Below, piece by piece: positions 34,387 to 45,933 of a stretch of DNA of 64,000 nucleotides; position 1 is the stretch's first letter; the number at the start of each line of letters is the position of its first letter. The notes under the pieces are model-generated. The model was not told the DNA's origin, did not search any database, and worked only from the letters and a program-made list of their open reading frames with translations. Position numbers and translations under genes: made by a program. This DNA is from Echiichthys vipera (taxonomy: Eukaryota; Chordata; Actinopteri; Perciformes; Trachinidae), in NCBI GenBank assembly GCA_963691815.1, contig OY829657.1, forward strand, positions 23,254,288-23,318,287, given 5' to 3'.

Positions 34387-36117
34387 GGGCTTGAAGTGAG
34401 CTTCGTGGTACCGTTTAACTCTAATTGCAAGTTTTGTATTTGTCGATCCAGGTTAACCAAAGAAACCCTGGGTATGTTCAGCGCGCTTACACCCCTCAGC
34501 TTGTTAACAATGTGGAGCATTTAGGAGCTAAAGAGACAAATATTTCCCTCAGGAGTCGGTGGAGACCAAAACCAGAGCTAAAAGAGATAATATTAGACTG
34601 AGATTCATCAGATGGACACAAACAGGACTCCAAATGAATCATCATGTTGTCTGCTGTGTTAACGTGTAAATGAGTTTGCTAACACCATTGCCTCGATAAC
34701 TTTATGCTGTGATATTTCAACAGTGTTTAAGACTCGTTGAGGCCACACATAGCTGAAAATCAAGTAACAGCAGGTTTAAATGAAGATGTATTTCTTTTTT
34801 GTTACACGTTACTTGTAGTAAACATGCCAAAAACCAGTGGTTGGGTGTGCCAGCGTCAAACCCAGGCAGAGTTTCAGCTAACGAGAGAGAAAAAAGAACT
34901 GACTTGGCCTCGTTGGTGTGACTGAGGGCTAAAGATAAAGCATGGAGGCATTATAGGGCACAGACAAAACAAGACAACTCCATTATCTTATTAATAATAA
35001 AACATAGCCACAAAGCTTAATTCAGTGGTTTTTATAGTTACTTTATCTCTAGTTGTAACCAGGAAGGAGGAAACAGCAGATGTGAGTCATGTTTACCTGT
35101 GGCTGCAGGTATGTGTGTATTATTCGATATCATGCAGGCATGCCATTGTTCTGAATCACGAGTGGAAAGTGTTTGTGAATGGAAAAACCTTCACTTGTTT
35201 ACACAAACTTTCTTTTACGGTCAGGTTATAATGGAAATGAAACACATGGGAACTGAATTCACATTAGAACTGTTTATATTGTATTCTTTCTCCATGATTG
35301 AACAACATTTATTGAGTTTAGATCATTTACTTTTATGTTCAGGGTTACACAGAATGGTCAATCATGTTCCCTCATTATTTACAGGGTAAATTAAGTATAT
35401 TCGATGGATTCATTTCGGTGCACAGTCGTGTGAGTGTGTCTGAAAATGGTTGTAACAAAAAGAAAGCTGTTAGTAAGTTATCAGGGACATTCCCCTTCTC
35501 TCCTGTACCACAGAGAGCACAGGGGATATCCATTATCAAACATCAGGAACGCTGGATATTCCCTTGAATCCCAACAAACCGACACAGTTGAATAACATTT
35601 GTTTGTATGATGCAGAAAGAGGTATAGCGTACCTCATTGGCTGTTTTCACCATCAGTGAGTGGAGCCAGAATGCTCCTTAAACGCAAAGTGTTTTGTGGC
35701 TGTTTTTGTCTGTGGCTTCTTTCTGTTGAGATTTTTAAAGCAGCCATGGCGAGATTATTATCACGTTATAACAGTTTTGTTTCTAGCAGCCTCTTTGGCA
35801 TTAAGATAAGGGTAACCCCTCCAAATGTCGCGTTTACCGTCACTGTGTTGACTTTTTAATCTCTTTTGTAAACTTTATTGTCGTTCACAACATTCACCTC
35901 TCTACTTTTTAGTCTCGCCCCTTCAAAGGAGATCACAAATTAGAATTAAAATTAGAGAGCAAAGTATTAATACCATGACATGACATTAAAGTTTAATTTA
36001 TTTGTGTCTGATGGGAAACATTGTTAGGCGTTGGACTGGGAACGACTGAACCCAAAGTGTCTAAAGAAGTCAGTTCAATTTGGAGGAGGAAGTGTCACAG
36101 CCCAGATCTAAACCCCA
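34387..36117. other. Intergenic, no feature recognised
   Basis: Only short ORFs without splice-site or codon support. No known repeat was recognised. Confidence 0.5.
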
Positions 36118-36226
36118 TACACACACACACACACACACACACATACACACACACACACACACATACACACACACACACAGACACCTACACACACACCTAC
36201 ACACACACCTACACACACCTACACAC

Positions 36227-36318
<92 letters not shown>
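36118..36318. repeat. Complex (CA)n / (CACCTACA)n microsatellite
   Basis: CA runs are interrupted by 'cacctacacacac' units, then pure CA follows to 36318. ORFs across this tract are repeat artefacts. Confidence 0.97.
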
Positions 36319-36321
<3 letters not shown>

Positions 36322-37057
36322 CCTCAACCACTTCTGCCCTTACTACAGTTTGCATAACTTCATAACAAACATATTTTCTCATTTCAGTACATAGATGTGT
36401 AAATAGTATACATTTTTTTACCATAAGCTCTTTTTTTTTACACTCATCTTTTATTGATGTTAAAGTGTAACAATAGAGTATGACAACAAACTAAATGATG
36501 TAAGAAAAGTATTTATAACTGCAGAGGTGTGGACATGTAAGCAGCATTTTATTGTCGTAGCTGGTCGCTCATTGTAACTACTTTTTATGCTGTTTGGTCA
36601 TTTAATCCACAACAATGAATTATATTTAACAAGTTTTGTATGAAGTTTCAAACTAAATCTAGTGCAGTAAAACAAGCACAACATCTCACTTTGAAATGTA
36701 ATCCAATGGAGGTGTTAAGTGTCATAAAGCAAGGTCAAACACCTCCAGAATACCAGAGTATAGTATTAAATACCTGTATATTCTGAGGAGAGGAAGAAGA
36801 AGAAACTGGAGTATGCAAAACTAAACTCTTTTTTTTTAGTGTTGAATCCAGGACATCTTACTGCAAAAGTTTATTTTCTCTCTCTTGTTTTAGCAAATAA
36901 ACTGGAGCGTTGTTGGAAGGCCACGCCCACTGGCCCCCAGACATCCTCTTCACTTTAATTCTCTGGACTGACCTCCGTGTGGACAGTTTGTGACTTTAAA
37001 CAGGAGCTGAACTCGCTGCTGGTTCACAGGATATTTGTCTTTGTGCGTTTCCCTGTG

Positions 37058-40000
37058 ATGAAGAAACAAGTGACATTTGCAGAAAGTCGCACGGTCCACA
37101 GGCTCCATCAGAATGAGGCTTTGCAAAGGTAATGTTTTAAATTAAAATTACATTTTTAAATGATTTTTTTTTAACCTGTTAGTATGTGTCAATGTCACTG
37201 AGATGACACTTGTCTGTTGCAGGAGCGCTGGGATGAATGAATCAAAGATGGGTGAGTTTGCATCCTACAAAAAGACCGTTTTTATTTTTTTTTTAAATCA
37301 GCAGTAAAAAAGTAGATGTCTTAGCATTTTATTCAACATGTTAAATCCACTGTGTTCTGTCTATTTCATTGTCTTGCCTCGGTTCAGATTTCCCGAGTTC
37401 ATTGTTAAATAAACAAAACATGTCCAGTTTCCTGTCCGCTTTGAAACCTGAGAGTCAGGTTTTCTATCTGGGACACGGCAACGTTAGCAGATCAGTGGAG
37501 AAGAGTGGAAATCCTGAACCTGAACCTGAGTCACGCCTGGGCACTCAACTCATGCTGTTTACTAATTAGAAAGCAGTTTGACACAGCCCACATACAAGTC
37601 TTTTGGTGTTGTACTCATGTGTGTATGTGACCTCATAAATAAGACTTACATTTAAACTTGTCTTTGATGCAAAATGACTGAAAATAGATGCAAACTCAAC
37701 TTCAAAAAGATGCAAAACCACCACAAAAAGATGCAAAATGACTAAAAAAGATGCAAAACCACCACAAAAAGATACAAATTGACTAAAAATAGATGCAAAA
37801 CCACCACAAAAAGATACAAAATGACTAAAAATAGATGCAAAACCACCACAAAAAGATGCGAAATGACTATAAATAGATGCGAAACCACCACAAAAAGATG
37901 CAAATTCACTAAAAATAGATGCAAAACCACCACAAAAAGATACAAAATGACTAAAAATAGATGCAAAACCACCACAAAAAGATGCGAAATGACTAAAAAT
38001 AGATGCAAAACCACCACAAAAAGATACAAAATGACTATAAATAGATGCAAAACCACCACAAAAAGATGCGAAATGACTATAAATAGATGCGAAACCACCA
38101 CAAAAAGATGCAAAATGACTAAAAATAGATGCAAAACCACCACAAAAAGATGCGAAATGACTAAAAATAGATGCAAAACCACCACAAAAAGATGCGAAAT
38201 GACTAAAAATAGATGCAAAACCACCACAAAAAGATGCAAAATGACTAAAAATAGATGTAAAACCACCACAAAAAGATGCGAAATGACTAAAAATAGATGC
38301 AAAACCACCACAAAAAGATGCAAAATGTCTAAGAAGAGATGCAAAACCACAATTAAAAGATGCAAAATGACTATAAATAGATACAAAACCACCACAAAAA
38401 GATGCAAGATTACTATAAATAGATGAAGAACCACAACTAAAAGATGCAAAATGACTAAAAATAGATGTAAAACCACCACAAAAAGATGCGAAATGACTAA
38501 AAATAGATGCAAAACCACCACAAAAAGATGCAAAATGTCTAAGAAGAGATGCAAAACCACAACTAAAAGATGCAAAATGACTATAAATAGATACAAAACC
38601 ACCACAGAAAGATGCAAAATGACTATAAATAGATGCAAAACCACCACAAAAAGATGTGAAATGACTATAAATAGATGCAAAACCACCACAAAAAGATGTG
38701 AAATGACTAGAAATAGATGTAAAACCACCACAAAAAGATGCGAAATGACTAAAAATAGATGCAAAACCACCACAAAAAGATGCAAAATGTCTAAGAAGAG
38801 ATGCAAAACCACAACTAAAAGATGCAAAATGACTATAAATAGACACAAAACCACCACAAAAAGATGCAAGATTACTATAAATAGATGAAGAACCACAACT
38901 AAAAGATGCAAAATGACTAAAAATAGTATGTCAGCATGTCTGTGCCCAGGGGCCCGTTGTCTCAGAATACACGAGTATCCTGGCTCTTAACTGAGGCATA
39001 GATCAAGTTAAAAACGTGTGTTTTTCTTCTCCCCACGAACACCAGTTAAAGATGAAGGCGTGGACTTCGACAGTGGTCTGAAAATCCACAAACTGCGCGA
39101 TGCTACAAGATGTGAAGCACACCTCTCTCAACACCTGACGACTGCAGCCCCGTTTCTGAAGGTGAAGGATCTTAGAGACATTATGTTGAAACTTCTACAG
39201 CTGATTCATCCTTATGATCCAAACCAGGTACAGGTTATAAAGAGACATGTCCCTTCACCAGCCCTTAGATCCTCTTCTGCCAGCCTGCTACAGCGCCATA
39301 ACACAAAGGAAAATTAGGGATGCAGCTCTTTTCAACTATGCTCCCAAATGATGGAAATCCTCACCCAAAAACTTTTTAAAAACAGTTAAAACACATCGTT
39401 TTTTTTAACCACCATTAACAACTTATCCCAGCATTTTTTAAGACGTTTTTTTCCTTTTAAGGCATTTTGTTTATTCTGTTTCATTGTTTTATTATTATTT
39501 GATTTACTCAATAATTTAAGCTACTTTTATGGCTGGTTACTTGTCAGTTTAGTACCTTGTTTATTATTTCATTTACTATTTGATTTGGCTGTAAGCAGTG
39601 TTCTTCTTGTGGGACAGATATTAATTTCAACATTTTTTCATGTTTAATGCTCTTAATGTTTGTCTTGTGAAGCACTGTGAGCTGCAAGTTTATTGTTATT
39701 AGAGTACAAAACAACCTGACCTCTGTCTCTCCCTCAGCACGCAGCACTCACACCAGCTCAGAAGGAGTATCTGTACACCGTTGCGGCTTCCTACAGCGCC
39801 GCTCACGTGCGTAACCTCATCACCCAACACTACATGAACGTGCTGCACAGGTGTGTACGAGCAGGTGAGAAAGAAACTAAACAAATAGGTTTTTTCAAGC
39901 CTTGTTTGTCCCGTTTTTTGTCCTTTCTCAGAAAGCACACATACTATATTTTTGTGGTTCCGAAAGATTCACCAAAGAAATGGTCTCAAAGCATTTTCAT

Positions 40001-42460
40001 ATCGGGGTCAACACTCTCCCCTCTTGTATTACAACAGCTCCTTCTGCAGAAACCCTTCAGTCCAGACTGCAAACGTCCTTCTATGTTAGACTTATAGCTG
40101 TATCGGTCATTTTCAGCTCAACAACCTTGAAACTGTGCTTTTGGAATACACATCATCTCATGGTCTATTTTGGTACTTACATACTTCACATAAGCCATCG
40201 AGACAGTTTTCGTGTACGTATGTATGAACGTAGTATTGAGGGAGTGTTGCTAACAGCCGGACGTGGCTAACACTGATTAACTCAGGGCAGGGCAGTACAG
40301 TGAAGGCATTCAAAGGTCTCTTTTAACCATTAATACTGCTGAAAATAACAGCAAACCTCTGCAGCAGCATGAGAAGAGTCCTTACACAGAAAACAAAGCA
40401 CCAACACCGTAGTTAGTGAACCGGGAGTTTATTAAAAGAGGGTTTTAAAGACTTACCTACTGGCCCCTGTACCAGCTCCTATCATAGTAAAGTCCACTCA
40501 AGTGGATTAGCAAAGTCAATCCAGAAGGAAGGAGCCCATTGGTGCTTTGTTTTCTGTGTAGGGACTCTTCTCATGCTGCTCCAGAGGTTTGCTGTTATTT
40601 TCAGCAGTATTAGTGGTTAAAAAAGACGTTTGAATGCCTTCACCGTACTGCCCTGAGCTAATCACTGTTAGCCACGTCCGGCTCCGTAAATGGTTCACAC
40701 ACTAAAAAAAACAACTGTCTCGATGGCTTATTTGATCTAGACAGTGTCGAACAAGACTGTGGGATGATTTTGCGCCGGAATTTCACTTTAATACCTTCTA
40801 TTAAATTTCTTCCGAGTCTTCGCTACGTATATTAAGTAAGTCTGGAAAAATGTGGCTGTAAACTGCAAATTGTTTTTTCAGAGGCAAACAACTGTAATTT
40901 TAGTTTAAGTTTTAATCAAGTAAAAAAACAATGAGATTTACAGGAAAATATTTAAACGCAAGGGTAAATTCTGTTAAAGTACCAGAGAATCATGGAACAA
41001 TGGGAGGACTGACATGCACAAACATGCAAAATAAACCTAGACTTGACTAGAGTTGACTTGATTTAACGCTGCGCTCTCAGCTGTTCTGTAACTATACAAT
41101 ATCTATTTTGTATTTCTGACCAAAAACCTGCTTTATGTCCTCACAAAGGTTTTAACACTATTTTGCTTGTGGCTGTATTTTTAGGTCACAACCCTGAAAC
41201 CGACGACCTCGTTGTTGTGTCTTCTGTTTCCTCGACTGATGAGAGAGATAAGCATCGGTCAGAAGTTTCCTCTAGAGCGAAACACAAGGAGAAGATAAAC
41301 GCCAGTGCAAGGAATCCTGGGAAATCCTTTCTGCCAAAAATCCCAAACAGACAAACCAGGTGGGACGCACACTTTCAAACACATATATTTACAAAAAACA
41401 GGATTTAAAGGAGATTAGGAAGATGTTTTTTCAAGCTGATTACACATCTGTTTGGGGCAAAATACTGTATAAATAAATCACTATTCTTAAACTTTATTTG
41501 TGTTTATAGTTGAATATTATGCCATAAAAATGAGCAAAACATCTAATATTTGCAAGTTTTTTGTTCAGACACATGAAAAATAAAGCTAATATTGCAGACT
41601 TTCCAACACATCAGCATCAAAACAAACAAAGACGAAGAAAAATACAACATCGCCGCCCACGCTAAGAAGAAAGATTCCAAGAATTAAGTCAGAGAAATCA
41701 TCATTTAAATCTGCTGCAAGTGTGTCTTAACTTTCATTTATGTTTCAAACTGTAGGGTCATTTTGGCAGCAAGCTTCTGAAAAGTCTCTTTTATTATTTT
41801 GTAGTATCTTCATCTTTTTGTGGCGGACATTTTAGGGAAGTGAAGCGTCTGTGAGTGCCTTGAACAGCACAAAAATAAAAATTATCAGTTTTGTTATTTT
41901 TATATTATAGCATTTATATATTATTATTATTATAAATAAATGCTTCTGTTTTTGTCGCAGCTGCTGAGAAAATCTTTGTTTATTATATAGTTTAGTGTAT
42001 TTTAATGTTTTTTGTACCAGAGATTTTAGGGTTCATCTCATCAAATATGCATAATTATTTTAAGTATGTAAAACATGTTGTGTTATGTTATTTATTTATT
42101 TTATTCTTTAAATGTGTTACTTTATTTATTGATTTGATTTTATTGTTTACTGTATTTATTCATTTACTTTATTTTTGATAGAAGTTTATTTTTTTTATTT
42201 CTTATGTTTCCGTCTTTGAGTACCTTGAAAAGCACTCTACACATTTTATGTATTATTATTATTTTTATAATTAAGTGTTTTTGTTTTTGTTGCAGGAGCC
42301 AGAATCAGGAAGTTTGAGGAGGAGGAAGAAGAAGAAGAGGAGGAGGAGGAGGAGGAAGAAGAAGAAGAAGAAGAAGATTTCTCTGAGTGACTGTTTGACT
42401 TCACTCTCTGTGGGAGAATGGGAAGACGACGCTTTCTCACATTTAAGACAACTGAATTGA
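37058..42460 (+). CDS. fam216a: FAM216A-like protein
   Basis: This is a protein of unknown function. The key evidence is exon 5 (39738-39864), HAALTPAQKEYLYTVAASYS followed by NLITQHYMNVLHRC. It matches the FAM216 family motif (LT.GQK.YL...A..Y......L....YM.VL) as I remember it from human FAM216A. Likely exons: 37058-37128, 37223-37251, 37388 to about 37504 (donor uncertain), 39046-39161, 39738-39864, 41185-41359, 41598 to 41719 or 41721, and 42296-42460. The AAPFLK end of exon 4 corresponds to the human block just before the motif. The C-terminal LSDCLTSLSVGEWEDDA resembles the human C-terminus. A purine tract in the last exon leaves the reading frame there uncertain. Convergent orientation with VPS29 is the same as in human, which supports the call. 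Confidence 0.78.
37670..38980 (+). repeat. 42-bp minisatellite array, about 30 copies (element copy 3)
   Basis: The unit is 42 bp, built from 'atgactaaaaatagatgc' and 'aaaaccaccacaaaaagatg' halves. Because 42 is a multiple of 3, both strands stay open for hundreds of codons, but the deduced proteins are simple 14-aa repeats with no support as genes. Variant units ('aatgtctaagaagagatgc') recur at about 38323, 38533 and 38785, showing a higher-order period of 5-6 units. The right flank holds 'tctgtgcccaggggcccgtt', shared with the other element copies. It lies in an intron of the FAM216A-like gene. Confidence 0.95.
40191..40790. mobile_element. Fold-back (large inverted repeat) derivative of a MITE
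   Basis: Two arms of about 190-210 bp are inverted copies (40191-40402 and 40541-40730; for example 'gaaaacaaagcacca' against 'ggtgctttgttttc', and 'taagccatcgagacag' at the outer ends). The spacer is about 140 bp. The right end (40790) has the terminal sequence 'taaagtgaaattcc', related to the intact MITE at 48523-49114. The element lies in an intron of the FAM216A-like gene and would form a long hairpin in the pre-mRNA. Confidence 0.8.
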
Positions 42461-42606
42461 CTTTTTGAGTCGTCATCTACATCTACAACATATTGTGTCG
42501 ATATAACCTGAGAATAACCTCCAGGTGAACCCAACAAACCTCCACATTTATCATAAATTAGTCTTATTGTATCTCACTCATTGTATGCACCAGTACAATG
42601 ACGATA

Positions 42607-42612
42607 AATAAA
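42607..42612 (+). terminator. Polyadenylation signal of the FAM216A-like gene
   Basis: AATAAA lies 147 bp after the FAM216A-like stop codon. Confidence 0.55.
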
Positions 42613-42896
42613 TCATATTCTATGTTACACGAGCAAAACAAAGCAAACACACGGTGACGAGCAGCTCAGTTTGCAGCTTTGTCATTCAACCTGCACCGGC
42701 ACATTTAGTCCTTAGGTGCCCCCCAGTGGTGTCAGGAGAAAACCCTTCTGGAGACTTTCATTTCCAGGAAATCACGTGTTCACTTCTTGGTTGAAAGATG
42801 AGCACCTGAGAGCCTGAACTGGATTTAACTCTTTAGAGACGATGACTTCACTTACAACTGAAACAAACAGCCACTAAAAAAGACTCCTGGTGTTCT

Positions 42897-42898
<2 letters not shown>

Positions 42899-42956
<58 letters not shown>
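42899..42956. repeat. (TA)n microsatellite
   Basis: Uninterrupted TA dinucleotide run of about 58 bp between the convergent FAM216A-like gene and VPS29. Confidence 0.98.
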
Positions 42957-42959
<3 letters not shown>

Positions 42960-43689
42960 TTTATGGTATATGTGGTTCTGTTTGGTTAAATCCAACCTTA
43001 AATTCACTTTAGACATAGTGTTGTTTTTCTTTATAAAGTCAGGTGGTACTGTTGAAGTATAGTTCAGTTCATCTTTTCTATTTTGGTGTTTTTAGTCACT
43101 TTTCAGTCTAAAAAACACAATAAAAAAACGTCATAATATTTTTATGTAAGCTGTGATATTTAACACTTGAATAAATCACTTGAAATGTGTCTCCTGTCTT
43201 GTCAGAATATAAGGTTTTTCTCCATGATTTTTGGTTTAAGTATTGAATGTCCTTAATGTTATTATGAGGCTGCATTTATAAAATTACTGTAGTTTTAACA
43301 TAAATTTTCTAATTATATCATTATTTAATATTCTCTTACATTCATGTTATGTCTAAATTGGCTCATGGAGAACAACCCAACGTGCCGAAGAACCAAAACA
43401 AAAAATATTCTAAATATTCTTAATTTTTCACATTTGATATGTTCATTTACCTGCTAAAATATATTCTTGATAAATGTCATGTCCCTACGCAGAGGTCTAA
43501 ATCTTTTTCTCTACACAGTCAGTATTATCAGTATTTTACACCTTTGCTTCAAAACAGTCCAATATCTACTCTTAAAAAAAAAATTATCTGCTTTAAAAAG
43601 TTAAAAAAAAAAATGTTTGCTTGTAATTAAAATTTACAGAACAGGTTCTTATTTATTTACAAACCAACTTCCACCGTACAGCAAAAAGA

Positions 43690-44225
43690 CAAAGATGGAT
43701 TACTGCACATAGAATGTTGCTGAAAAAACAAATTAATCCTAAAGAGACGCTTAATAATCACAAGTATGCGCAAAATGACCACAGAGAGACAAAACATGAC
43801 TATAGGGATGGAAAATGGACACTGAGATGCTAAATGACTGAAACTAGACAGAAAATTAACACAAAGAGCTAAAGAAATGACACAATCATTGTGTCATCAC
43901 ACACATAAAAAGGCAACCAAGAGACACAAGCGACATAGAAATGTAAAAATGTAGAAATAGATGCAAAACCACCACAAAAAGATGCAAACTGATTAAGAAT
44001 AGATGCTAAAAAAATAACATGCCAAACCATTACAAAGACGTACAAAACAACTTAAAATGGATGTAAAATGACCACAATGAAAAGCAAAATTACTACAAAA
44101 AGACTAAATGTTGACTCTTTGAATTTCTTTATTAAATGACTGTTGAGTAATTTGTTCTACGTAGACAGAGCGAGGGGCCTCTGACAGGTCTGTGCCCAGG
44201 GGCCCGTTGTCTCATCATGAGTCGA
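43690..44225 (+). mobile_element. Minisatellite-bearing element, copy 4
   Basis: The left end is 'gatggattactgcacatag' followed by 'aatgttgctgaaaaaacaaa'. The middle is a short degenerate 'gatgcaaaaccaccacaaaa' array. The right end is 'tctgtgcccaggggcccgtt' plus 'gtctcatcatga'. The end sequences match those of the copies at 20280, 21306 and 37670. Just beyond, 'cttgtgtccacatacttttg' (44276) looks like a Tc1 terminal fragment. Confidence 0.7.
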
Positions 44226-44471
44226 TCGGGGGCCGGTTAGAATTGAATGTGCCTCTGACACAGGGGTGTAATATCCTTGTGTCCACATACTTTTGGCCAA
44301 CATTAGAGGTGAGTTTGGAGAAAATTTGGGGACTTTATTGTACACTTAAAAATACACTGGAACAGGTGTTTTCCCCTTCACTAACCATACCACCACAGTA
44401 TTATCCTTTATATGCACACATTCATATTGGTGTTATTTAAGACAAAACGACTGATGGAGTGAAACTAGATC

Positions 44472-44477
44472 TTTATT
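44472..44477 (-). terminator. Polyadenylation signal candidate for VPS29
   Basis: AATAAA on the minus strand, 382 bp downstream of the VPS29 stop codon. Confidence 0.5.
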
Positions 44478-44858
44478 GTGGGAGATAAATGAATGCAAAA
44501 ACAAAAGGCCGACTACATGAATCTAAAGGCCTGTTGGTTACAGGACGTGACGAAGGGCGACGATGACCAAAAGAAAAAGAAAAATGGCACCAAATGTTTC
44601 TTTTGGATAACAAATACATGTGACATTATTGCATCTTCTACAGTTACCAAATGGCAGCTTGGATACAAGCAAATGTTGATGACTTATAAACAATATAATA
44701 CATATTTTCTTTTAGAGTTAAGTCACTGTTTGTTACAGCATTAACATTGTGGTGACTGCAGGGGAGCTGCTGCCCCCTGGTGGTGGTGGAAAGGAATGAA
44801 ACGATACACGGAGCCACGCTAACCCAACTCCTCCTCCTCCTCTTCCTCCTCCTGTCCT

Positions 44859-45902
44859 TTAAGATTTCTTGTACTCGATTCGCTCCACCTTGACGTCATC
44901 GCCGATCAGCTGATACACGTACGTCACCACCGTAGACGCCTGGATGTCCATTAATACAAAAGAGGGGATGATGTTGCTGTAAGGAAAGAAGAGACGTGCG
45001 TTTCAGGTTGAGGCTTTTCCTTCACTCCCCACTGCTGGAGTCTGGTTTCTAATGTTTCACCTGCTGCACTGTACGTCACACCGGAAAAGACCCTCACTGT
45101 CCACGGCAACATCTCTTTTTTGATAGAAAGTAGTTCCCCAAAAAAACGTTGAATTCGTGTCATGTTTCAGTGCTTTTAGCAGCATACGTGCTGGAAGAAG
45201 TACTTTTACGTAAACAAAAGTCGTAAAACTAGTAAAAGTCCTGTATAAACTTCTAAGTCCAAAAGTATCAAAATATACTTAATGTACAAAAAGTAAAAGT
45301 ACTCATTATGTAGAATATATAAATAGAATAGAATAGATCCCTGTTTTCCAATTATTGATGCATTACTTTATATATTGCTGCTTAGCTTAATCTGTAATAA
45401 TAGAGCAGCATAATGTATTAGTTGAATTCTCTTTTTGTCAGTAATCTAAAAATGGAGAGACAGAAACAAAACGACAAAGAAGCGTAAAATAGATGCAAAA
45501 CCACCACAAAAATGATGCAAAATGAAAAGTAAAAAGTAGATTTCCCTCTTAGATGTAGTGGACTACAAATATAAAATAACATAAAATGGAAAAACTTGAG
45601 TAAAAATGTAGTTATAATAATAATAATAATGTAGTTTTATTCCACCACTGAGCAGCATTAAGTTACCTCTGAAAATGTATTCATTCATTTCTATCTTGTT
45701 ATAAAGTAAAGATAATCGGTGATTAATATATTATGAAAAATTACAAATAATTAAATACTACTAATTAAGGAGAGGGGGTGGGATTAAATAAGTTATACTT
45801 CTTCCAACTCTTTTTCCAGTATGTGAATTTAATATTATTTTTTATTATTATTTTAGTATTTTTCTTCTTTTTTTTCTGCCTGCGATGGTACAATCATGAT
45901 TG

Positions 45903-45933
<31 letters not shown>

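Noticed and set aside
37566..38911. Long ORFs (426, 389, 215 and 145 codons) on both strands
   Set aside because: They arise because the 42-bp minisatellite unit is a multiple of three. Products are pure 14-residue repeats on both strands with no splice or start context.
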